This document shows, piece by piece, positions 47,495-57,110 of a stretch of DNA of 64,000 bases. The position numbers were made by a program, and so were the translations under genes. Within the stretch, counting starts at the first letter, position 1. Each line of letters opens with the position of its first letter. Below the pieces are notes generated by a model. That model was given only the letters and a program-made list of their open reading frames with translations. It did not search any database and was not told the origin of the DNA. Origin of the DNA: Marchantia polymorpha subsp. ruderalis (Eukaryota; Streptophyta; Marchantiopsida; Marchantiales; Marchantiaceae); NCBI GenBank assembly GCA_037833965.1, contig AP031357.1, positions 21,038,001 through 21,102,000 of the forward strand. The letters run 5' to 3'.

Positions 47495-48450
47495 TTGCTG
47501 GATCTTTTTGGAGGGATCAGCACGGGTTTGGTTGCAGTGTTGCAGTCAGGTATTCTTGTACGTAGATACTTGTACGTGGAGAAGGACGAGACTGCACGTC
47601 GGGTTTCTTCACGACATGTTATAGAGTTGATGCAGCGTTTTCCTTTGTTGTTGCCGCGATCAGCTGTTTGAGGATACTAGAAGACGTTGCCTTCAGACAT
47701 TTCATTGTTGGGGGCGCCAGACCTCGATTGAGTTGGACATATCGATTTGGTGATTGGGGGATGGCCATGTCAGGGGCACACACGCGTTGGGCATGGAGCA
47801 GGGTTACATGATCCGAGATCTCGGATGTTTTGGGAGATGCTACGAGTGTTACGTCATCTCCAAGAGCAGCAAACACGTTCTCCCGCATACATTCTAGAGA
47901 ACGTACCATTGTTGGGTAACACTCGAACCCAGTTGATGGCGAGTGTCCATGAGGTCAGGGCATGGATTGGATCAACAGTGTTGTTGGATGCTGCGAGGGT
48001 TGGTTCACGTGCTCATCGTGCACGTTTATGGTGGACCAACCTTGTGCCACGAGAGATATTGCGTCATGCGTATGATTCTGTGCATCGCGATCCTACACTC
48101 ACCGTTGACAAGATCTTGGATGTCTCTCGATACTCTCAGGTGGTGAGAGTTGCTGACAGGTCACCTATGGCATTGATGAACCGCGTAGGTCAGCCTCGGA
48201 TGGCTTTACCTACGTTAGTCAGTTATCCGACATCACATGCATATCGTGATGGTGGATCTGGACTACTATGGGACAGTACTCTACATCAGTTGGTGGAGCC
48301 CAACGTTGATGAGAGAGAGCATGCGATGGGATTTATGACTGGTGTGACCGCGGCTTCTTTAGTTTCAGAGGCGTCGCGTCGTCAGGTTTTGGGTCAGGCT
48401 ATTGACCTAAACTGCTTGACATGGATTGTGAGCTTGGGCTTGGCCGAGCA
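47495..48450 (+). other. Outer element: DNMT3-like C5 cytosine methyltransferase domain
   Basis: The canonical motifs of C5 methyltransferases occur in their normal order. Motif I is LLDLFGGISTGL, with VEKDE after it, for S-adenosylmethionine binding. Motif IV is VIGGWPCQGH with the catalytic Cys. Motif VI is YILENV. Motif VIII is GSRAHRARLWWTN. The C-terminal motifs are VDEREHAMGF and VLGQAIDLNCLTWIV. VxxAHRARxxWxNL and the IATGL-like motif I are features of the DNMT3/DRM side of the family rather than DNMT1 or bacterial Dcm. The domain lies between gag and reverse transcriptase on the same strand as both. It shares in the decay of the element. Confidence 0.88.
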
Positions 48451-48719
48451 ACGCCGTTTGCGCGTTGATTTGGTGGTTGTTACATCACTTGTTAGCTCAT
48501 TGCCTACCGAAACGGTAGTGGCAATGGCTGGGGGCGACAGGCGAAACATTCGTCATCCTTGGAGTTCATGGGACGTGACGAGAGGACTTGCTAAAGTGGC
48601 CGCCCATGCAGTTGGAGATGTTGGTCGCGGGGAGGTTTCTACGAAGGAGGGTACGGAGAACCGTTCTTTGGAGGAGGTGTCATAGCAACTAGTGACAGTA
48701 TCGCCTCCCTCTTGTGGGT

Positions 48720-51600
48720 CCATAGAGGAGGAGTGGGAGCCATCGATTGGTTCTCAGATCACCGGAGGAGAGAGGCGACGGTTGACACAATTCCTACGTG
48801 ACTATAGGAGTTGTTTTGCCTTCAGTATGAAGGAGTTGGGTACTTTGATTGGACCCGGCATACGGATAGAGTTGGCTAGTGATACGCCAATCTTCCGTCG
48901 TCCCTATCGATATAGTGATATGGAAAGGGACTTGATTAGGAGTCGTACGTTGGAGTTATTGGAGGCAGGGTTGGTGGAGTTGTCGCATGGTGAGTATGCG
49001 TCAGCCACTGTTATGCCAGCGAAGAAGGATGTACATGGCAACTACACGGATAGGCGCATGTGTGGAGACTACCGTCTTATCAATCGGCAGACAAAGGCCG
49101 ATAAGTATGCCATGCCTACACCTGCGGAGATCTTCGATGTGGTGGGACATGCGAGGATTTTTTGTACTTTGGATCTTCGGGCGAGATACCATTAGTTGCC
49201 GATTTGGGAGGAGTACAAGGCCAAGACAACGTTTTGAGGTGTCAACTCCCATAGCAAGGATTGTTTGTATTAGTGGCGATTCTTACCCTTTGGGTTGAAG
49301 AATGCACCTGCCGAGTTCCAGAGAGTGATGGATAGGATTCTAGCGGGGCTAGATTTCGTCAGATGTTACATTGATGATATCTTGCTGTTTAGCGACACGG
49401 TGGAGCAACACTAGATACATTTGCAGATTGTGCTTGAACGGTTGAGGGCTCATGGTCTGCGGTTACATCCTGGGAAGTGTAGGTTCTTCTAGGAGAAGGT
49501 GGAGTACTTGGATCATGTGATCTACCCAGGTGGTTTGGGAGTTCAGCAGGCAAAGGTGGAGGCTATTGCGTGCATTCCTTGTCAGGCGGATGTGAATAGG
49601 GTTCGTGCATTCATGGGTTTGGCGAACTATAACCTGAGGTATGTGAAGGGATTCAATGCTATAGCAAAGCCTTTGAACCAGTTGCTGAAGTCGGATCAGG
49701 AGTGGCAATGGGGAGATGAGCAAGAGAGAGCTTTTGTTGAGCTCAAGGCCAGATTGATGGCCGCTCCCATCTTGAAAAGACCTATCAGAGGTCGTTCATA
49801 CGAGTTGCACACTGATTGGAGTATGTTGGGACTTGAAGCGGTGTTGACGCAATGTGATGATGAGGGCAAGGAATTTGTGGTTGCGTACGCTAGTCGTTCG
49901 AACAATGCAGTAGAGTCGTGGTATAGTTCGTACGAGGGAGAGTGTTTGGCAGCGGTGTGGGCTGTGGCACACTTCAGGTGTTACTTGTTTGGTACGCAGT
50001 TTACCCTTGTTACCGATCATCAACCGCTCAAGTGGTTGATGGAGTCTGACAAGCTCACAGGAAAGCTTGCACGGTGGGCTATCATCTTACAGGAGTACGA
50101 CTTTCAGGTGGTGCATAGGCCTGGAGATGCGAACTTGGATGCCGACGATTTGAGTTGGAACCCATGCACTAGCCAGGAGGATGACACTGGAGCTAGATGG
50201 CATGATGAGGTTGAGGAGAAGATGATGCCCGGTTGGCATGCATCTGCCTTCATGTGTTTGTTACGTGGAGCCTCTAGTAGTGAGAACCACTTGACATCTT
50301 ACTCTAGTCAGAGAGTAGATAGTTAGTCTTCGGATCCTGACGTTGAGGATGGTGGTGTGGACCAGCGTGATGTCCACGATGATGCGTTGGTGTTGGAGTT
50401 CCTACGGACCAGTATGGTGCCTGGCACAGTGGGTGCCAAGGAGCGAGATCGTGTTCTCCAGCGGGCGAAGAGATACCGATTGGAGGGATCACATGTTCTC
50501 CGAGTGTGGGAGGACGGTAGGGTACGAGTAGTACCGCATCCAGCTCAGAGAGCACGCATTGTGAGGCATGCTCATGAGGAGTTGGGACATTTTGGAGTGA
50601 AGCGTATGTACAGCTTACTCCTAGGTCAGTATTGGTGGCGTGGTATGCATACGCAGGTACAGCAGTTGGTATCACGTTGCATGGTTTGTGATCGAGTGAG
50701 GGCATCGTTCAATGCCCCGACACCAGAGTTACATCCCTTACTTATCATGGAATTGGGTTACCGTTGGAGTATGGACTTTGCTAGACCACTACCTTTGACT
50801 GCACGACATCATCGGTTGTGTTGGTGATGGTGGAGCATTTCTCCAAGTGGATTGAGTTGGTGGCATTACCTGACAAGGCGAGTGAGGGAGTAGCATATGC
50901 TTTCCTTGACAAGGTGCTTAGTCACTTTGGTGCACCAGCTGAGGTGTTGACCGATCAGGGGACAGAGTTTCAGGGTGAGTTTCAGGTCTTGTGTGACAAG
51001 ACGCTGATTGATCACCGGACTACTTCCCGAGATCATCCAGAGGCGGATGGTTTGGCTGAGCTGATGGTACAGACGGTGAAGAGAGCGTTGCGCAAGTATG
51101 GCCTAGAGAAGGGGCATCTTGGGGACTGGGATATTTAGTTACCATGGCTGGCCATGGGATATAGATTCAGTCGTCAAGCATCCTTGGCTTCGTTTTCACC
51201 ATATTTTCTATTGTACGGCCGAGATCCAGACTTGCCTGCAGCGATTCATCGTGAGTCTAGCGAGGTGGTGAACCTTGATGATCCAGATATGTGGATGAGA
51301 GTGTGTTCCCAACGTGCAGTGCTCTTTTGGAGAGTTATGCCTGCAACGTTCGAGAACCTTACGATTGCTCAGCACAGGGATACGTTGCGGTATGCAACTA
51401 TTCGAGGAGGAGGTTATCAACCATCGATTCGTAGGTTCCGTGTGGGAGACTACGTCTATTTACAACAGACTGCACCGACTACGTTGGATGTGACGGCAGA
51501 ACGCACTATTTTGCGAGTGCAAGAGGTGTTACCTTCTGGAGTTCTCATGTTGGAGGGTCGTGATGGTGTCGTTTGGAAGGATCATGTGCGCAACTGTGCG
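48720..51600 (+). other. Outer element: reverse transcriptase, RNase H and integrase
   Basis: Reverse transcriptase motifs include FRRPYRYSDMERDLIR, MCGDYRLINRQT, TLDLRARYH and the catalytic YIDDILLF (about 49360). RNase H has VTDHQPLKWLM. Integrase has the H-H-C-C zinc domain HEELGHFGVKRMY...CMVCDRV (about 50570-50700). Its core has TDQGTEFQGEF and DHPEADGLAE. The domain order RT-RH-IN is that of Ty3/Gypsy rather than Copia. No chromodomain follows, and a PHD finger stands in its place. Confidence 0.85.
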
Positions 51601-51649
51601 CCTTGCCACCTCCCAAATGTTGATGGTACTATGGATCCAAGCTCTGCGA

Positions 51650-51820
51650 TTGTATGTGCCGGCTTGAGGTGCATGTTATGTGGGTAAGCTGATCAGGCGG
51701 GCCATATGTTGGTGTGTGATAGGTGTTCTAGGGGATGGCACATGTTGTGCTTGACTCCACCTATCGATGTTGATCCTACTGGACGGTGGGTTTGTCCTCG
51801 ATGTACATCAAAGGGTAGAT
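51650..51820 (+). other. Outer element: PHD finger after the integrase
   Basis: The Cys/His spacing is that of a C4HC3 PHD finger: CMLC, then MLVCDRCSRGWHMLCL, then WVCPRC. The GWHxxCL and WxCPxC phrases are very typical. In host proteins PHD fingers read the H3 tail (K4 state). In chromoviruses a chromodomain at this position steers integration. By analogy I infer a targeting role here. Confidence 0.8.
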
Positions 51821-52085
51821 GACTTGATCTTCACATGTTATGAATTGCAGATAGGCGACTAACGATGGAGCGACATAGCACCCGGCCTACTGGTTTGCGC
51901 ACCCACGAAGGTGCATAGCATGTAGTTGTAGATAGGGCTACCTGGGAGTCAGAGGGACCTGACTGCCAGCTAGAGGGGCAAGTTGTGATACCTTTGTGTG
52001 TGGACACTCTCGTTCCTTGTGTATGTACGTGTGAGTTGTGAGTAGAGCATGTCAGCGATGTATGATGTATGGTGATACTTAGTCG

Positions 52086-53240
52086 CACGACAATATTTTT
52101 TACATTTACATTAGAATTTTAAAAGTCATATATAACAACAATCGTAATTAACAAAAAAAAGACCACAACAAAGAAGTTTGTTTATTACTTTTGACTAAAA
52201 GTACAAATCTTTGCATAGTTTATACCATTCTTAGGTTTTGACATTGTGAGAAAATTCTTGTTTTTCCAATTTGAACATAAAACATCATGTTATCATGAGA
52301 TTTTAAAAGTTTATCACAATGAAGAGTATAAAATAAACAGATTTTTTTCAATTCATACATCTAGCCTGTTAATAAATTGAATTTTTTTAAAAGAATATTT
52401 AGGTTAAAAAACCATTGCAACTATATAAATATGATAAATAGTTTGATTTTTTGGATTTTTTTTTCAAGTTATGATTTCATCACCAAATTATTCTTTTAAA
52501 ATCGTACTGAAAAAATCAATTGATAGATAATACAAGATTTCAAAATTATATGTATGTCTTACAGTCAATATTTTTCAAAGTTTAATGTTCAATAGAAATA
52601 CATGTTTTCTTAACAATTTTGTTATCTTGTTTGAAATCACAAAACTGACATCTGAAAATATGAATTTACATTTAAATAAACAAAAGAACCTAAAATCTAT
52701 TCAAAATATTATTATGCATGTATGAGAATTATTTAAAATAAATTCTTCTTTATTAAAGTCATTTTTCAAATTTGTGTGATTCAAATATATTTATGAAAAT
52801 TTTAGATTAAAAAAAAGTGACTTGAATGGATGGAAAACTAATTAAAATTTTTTAATATATGAATGAAAAGTGTGTGATATCCTTCCAGTTGTTAGTGATG
52901 TTTTGGGCGAATAAGAATTATTTTTAAACAGAAGAACAGTATTTTATCATTTATCCAAAAAATGTTTGATTCTCGCAAATAGGCACACTTTTCTTCACAA
53001 GTGTATGATTATCATAATTGTCCTACATTTTCATGTTAAAATGTGACTTATGTCTTTCTCTTTGTTTCATCTCGTGAAAATTTGATCCGCAACGAAAACA
53101 ATGTTGTGTATGCGTTTATTACATCTTGCGCTAACCACTTCAGTTTTGTGGTACATTTAATTTAATACATAATAGGAAGTAATATCTGTCTGATTACTTC
53201 TTTATTTTATAATTTTTAATCTAAACAGGATTTGTATTGC
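52086..53240. other. A/T-dominated intergenic block
   Basis: Starts abruptly at the right limit of the outer retroelement. Contains no frame or repeat that I can define. Confidence 0.6.
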
Positions 53241-55486
53241 TAGGAATGGAATGCTCAATGATAAACATTGTCAATTTCAAAATTGCAGTACGAAAAGATG
53301 CAAGATGAACGCGGAAGGGAATCTTGAGGGGATAATTCTAGCCACGCGTACAGGTTAGACAATAAGGTCACCACTATCCAACAAGCCCGTATCACTCCAA
53401 GTTCGTATCCTTGGTACATTGGTCGCTTCTGCACTGCCTTCACATCGGATTCAGAGAGTGCATATTGTTTATAAGACTACTAGTTTTCTCGTGCTGATAT
53501 ATTCAGACAGAGGGAAGCCACATTCAAAAATTAAGTAAATTTAGATGATTATATTCTCCGACGCTACCGTGAATGGCTGAATACTCTTTCCAATGAATTT
53601 TAAGATAATACTTCTGTCATAGATGTGTAAAACACCTGAGCCTACTCAGGTGTTTTACTCAGTTGTCACGCGGTCCTTAATCTCAAAAATGACGTATTTC
53701 AACTGCTTCTACAAAGAGCTACCTCTCAAAATGGGTTCACAATTCCGGTTGATCGAGCAAGCGAGCGAATAAAGAGCCTCACTTACAAACGTCCAACCAC
53801 ACAGAGGGCATCATCATATCGACGTGTCGGACTGGCACACGCTGCAAATCATTCACCCATTCGGAACTTAATGTGTTACTCCTGACTCCAAGAGACTAAT
53901 CGTATCGGTTTTAGTTGCATTTCAAGACGGGCTGTTAAGGCAGTGTTGAGTTCAATTAGAGGCCGGATGGAAATGTATCAGTCCCTGCATATCAATCCGA
54001 CAAACGGCATGAGCCGTCACTTACTCATCCGTGCAGGACTTCATTGAGTGGACTTGAAGTGCTGGGATTATCTCATCAAGAAACTTTGCGACAAGTAATA
54101 TCAGTGTGCAATCGGTTCATTTGATCTACAAACTGCCACGATAACTTTTTAGTTGTATGATCGTCACTTGGACTTGGAAGCCGTCAGAGGAAATAGCTGG
54201 AAATTGACGTGTTCGGCCACATACGTAGTTAACACTCAAAGCAGAAAGAAATTGTAACGATCATTGTTAGAGTGAAGAGAAGCTCGTAGAAGACGACGAG
54301 CCGTCTTTTCCATCAATTCCACAGGAAGACCAAAACAAACGCCACTTTTCATTCTATCACATAAGACGTGAGAGAATTTCATCAGCTGACCGGATAATAT
54401 TATCTAATCATGGTAACTCTCTCTTCAGAATATGGAGCCTGCAAAACAATGGCGTATAAAGTTTGCATGCTGGCAAAGTTCCATATCGATACATTTCTAC
54501 TCTGTGCAGCCATAGCTTATAACCGGAAGAACCTGAATTAATCCCACTCTGTGAGAACGCAAACGCTTGTTTGAATGACTGACTAGACGAACCTAGATAG
54601 GTCAACCAATTATACATGACACACCTGCGGATGATTAGAAGACACTCACCTTGTGTTCATGTTGACCAGGGTCTTCCATTTTACCATGATTGTTTCAGAC
54701 CAAACACGCTTTCAGAAGGATTAAACAATTTCGTAACAAGATGAGCTAAATCTTAAATGTACACAGGTTGGTCGGTGATTTGCATTGCACTGAGAAATAA
54801 CAACCGTATTGACCAACCCAAATTAAGAACCAATGAACTCCTCTCCCCTATTGGAACATGATCGCATAGACATTTTGGTATACATAGATTTATTTCAGTT
54901 CCCTCCTCTCGCTGTGGACTTCAAAGTTTTGAGATAATGCAATCTAGCAAACATAACCTAGGTGAAGGATTCCTTGTCTACCTTCGATCCCTTAGCAAGA
55001 GCATCAGTAAATCGTCAGAAAAGTCACAAGAGAGGTGACAAACGTGTGTGACTGTGAGCAATCTTCCTCATTAAATTTGAGTAAGATCCTAGTGTACAAC
55101 TGATGTCCGGTTCATGACCAACCTCATAAATTTTCACCATCGAACTTTTATTTTTTCGAACGGTTCTAAACTAAGAATCTTAAATGGGCCAAGCCGGCAG
55201 AACCAGCTTGAACAACTGACCGTGTCAAGAGTGTGAGGCTCCCTCCAGGATGAACGATAATCAAACGTCAACCTGGATCACGACGGAGACAAAGAGAACG
55301 AAATGTACTCCTAGAGGAAAGCCTGCCTAAGCCTCGCGAACCTAGGCTCTGCCAGCAATAATCATGTACTGTACAGGAGAGAGAAAAAGAGAGGAACTTC
55401 TATGCACCAATGTGGGTACTTGTGACGCTAAAATCCTGTCAGTCAAACTGAGATGTACACAAGCATGGTGAAAAACTTTCTACAGA
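53241..55486. other. Intergenic region downstream of the BOU-type carrier
   Basis: Balanced composition with only short frames and no recognised gene. It contains a perfect hairpin (listed separately). The part next to 55486 is the likely 3' UTR of the carrier gene, which is read towards it. Confidence 0.5.
53627..53658. repeat. Perfect 14-bp inverted repeat with 4-nt loop
   Basis: Left arm GTAAAACACCTGAG (53627-53640) and right arm CTCAGGTGTTTTAC (53645-53658) are exact reverse complements around CCTA. It lies about 1.8 kb past the carrier gene, and no host transcript is evident. Confidence 0.9.
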
Positions 55487-56440
55487 TCAGCCCATGGCTT
55501 CCCTGGCCATCTCATATGCCAAAAAGCAGGCGGCATTGGCAGGGACACTACGGCACATGGCAGGACCGAAACCTCTGTAATACCCTTTGATTCCTTCGGC
55601 AGCAAAAACTTTCTTGAATGCATCAAAGGTACCTTTGTATTTGGGATTCCGATGGTCGTCAACTTGAATTACACTTTTGATTACATCCGCCGGATACACG
55701 GACATCCAGAATACAGCACCCGCCACACCTCCAGCGGTCAGTTGAGATCCTCTTCCCAACTGTGAAGTGTCTTTTCCACCAGCAATCAGCTGTTTCGTCG
55801 CCTCGTAAGTCCCAAACATGGCAGCATTGCCGGGTACTTCTCTCATGAGAGTAGGAGTCATGCCTTTGAACAGACCGAGGATCCCACCCTCGGACCTTAG
55901 TACATGTCTGGCGACATCCATGGGGCCAGTGTACTTGATGCTTTGGGCGGCAGCGCTAGCAGTGGCAGCTGGGGCGCCGGCCATTGCAACTGCTGGGGCG
56001 CCTTCGACAACGACTGCAGCGGATTGCAAGGCACTCTGAGCTTGCAGTCTGCACTTGACGAGCTCTGTAGGGCAGGCCACGAAGGCGACGGCCAATCCAG
56101 CTCCAGCTCCACAAATGAATTGCTGCCCAGCCGACAAGTGAGCTCCAGGCGCATCTCTCAGAAGCGTCTCCATCTGACCTCGTGAGGTGAAGAGAACAGC
56201 ATTGAACACCGCCACAGTGGCCAGAGGAGCACCCATGCCTTTGTACAATCCTCGGGGCCCTTCAGCGGCGACTGTTTTCCTGACTGCATCCATCGCCCCG
56301 GTGAAGTGCGGGGGTTGCCCGGGAGGTGGCCTCGGCTGACTCTGCAGCTTCACTTTGATGGTGTCGAAGGGATGCCCCACCAGAAGCTGTGCCACACCGG
56401 CCAGCGTACCAGCTGCCAAATCCTTTGCGACGTCCCCCAT
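55487..56440 (-). CDS. BOU: Mitochondrial carrier, BOU / carnitine-acylcarnitine carrier-like
   Basis: 317 residues with the three-fold repeat of mitochondrial carriers (SLC25). Signatures: GHPFDTIKVKLQ (Pro24), ACPTELVKCRLQ (Pro124) and YPADVIKSVIQ (Pro250), each ending a first helix of a repeat. Start MGDVAKDLAAGTL, FTGAMDAVRKTVA-EG-GLYKGMGAPLATVA-FNAVLF, GPMDVARHVLRSEGG and the end SVPANAACFLAYEM agree closely with Arabidopsis BOU (A BOUT DE SOUFFLE), an inner-membrane carrier needed for photorespiration. Its substrate is disputed (carnitine or glutamate-linked). Met at 56440 is chosen. An upstream in-frame Met would add 11 residues unlike the family. The loop after the second signature is enlarged and Ala-rich (about residues 134-167). 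No intron interrupts the gene. Confidence 0.95.
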   Translation of the reverse strand: MGDVAKDLAAGTLAGVAQLLVGHPFDTIKVKLQSQPRPPPGQPPHFTGAMDAVRKTVAAEGPRGLYKGMGAPLATVAVFNAVLFTSRGQMETLLRDAPGAHLSAGQQFICGAGAGLAVAFVACPTELVKCRLQAQSALQSAAVVVEGAPAVAMAGAPAATASAAAQSIKYTGPMDVARHVLRSEGGILGLFKGMTPTLMREVPGNAAMFGTYEATKQLIAGGKDTSQLGRGSQLTAGGVAGAVFWMSVYPADVIKSVIQVDDHRNPKYKGTFDAFKKVFAAEGIKGYYRGFGPAMCRSVPANAACFLAYEMAREAMG

Positions 56441-57110
56441 CTTGAAAGATCTCGACACACACAGACAGCACACTCCAACACTACCTCAAATTTCGATTCT
56501 CTTCACTCCAAGTGCAACCGACGACTGCCAAGCCTCGCAATCGGGTGAAATCGGTACCAGCAACAAAATGTCCACCCCGGGAAGCTCCCTTCGAACACCG
56601 ACTCAAGCTACAGACTCAACTCGCAGCAGCAGAGGCAGCAACTCGAAGAGTCCGCTTGCTTGCTGCTGGAAGCCTGGCTCGACTCCAGCGGCGGACCACA
56701 GAATTAAATACGAATTGGGATGAGAAGACGAGCAATGCTCGAGAGCGAGCGAGCGCTGGGAGGCGCACCGAAGCCCTGGGCCCTCGTCGCCCTTCGCTTC
56801 CCTTTCCTTGGGTTCGCACGAGCCCAGCCACAAACCAACCGTACGCGGTGCACGAGAGGTCGGGCGTCAGAACTGCAGTTAACTGCAAGGTTGGAAAGGC
56901 GGGCGCGAGCGGGGGAGCAGCGCTCGGCCGCAGAATGTAGCGGTCTCAAATTCTGTGCAGGCAGAGAGCGCAGGGGCACAGCAGCAGGAATCCCGTTTCA
57001 CCATTCGTGTCCACATGCGTACGTCCATCGGCTGAAACCGTCGGCCCTCCTTCAAAGGGGGCTGCACCTGCGGATGTCTGCCCCGTCCGTTCGTTCACGA
57101 TAGATTTCAT
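56441..57110 (-). promoter_or_regulatory. Upstream region of the BOU-type gene
   Basis: CpG-rich sequence 5' of the carrier. Overlapping Arg/Ala-rich frames on both strands are chance frames. No clear TATA box on the minus strand was found. Confidence 0.45.

Larger units (their letters stand above)
39700..52085 (+). mobile_element. Outer Ty3/Gypsy-type retroelement fossil with DNMT and PHD domains
   Basis: An old, decayed retroelement on the plus strand, split by the inner element at 39942-45974. Parts in order: gag-like region (about 45980-46770) with a CCHC zinc knuckle (CDHCGRAGHPRDRC, about 47085), a C5 cytosine methyltransferase domain (47495-48450), reverse transcriptase (48720-49480), RNase H (49800-50140), integrase (50540-51130 and on), and a PHD finger (51650-51820). 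The coding region is broken about ten times, so it is not functional as it stands. I found no LTR pair for it. Its left limit is uncertain, and to the right A/T-rich DNA begins at about 52085. It must be older than the element inserted in it. Confidence 0.85.
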
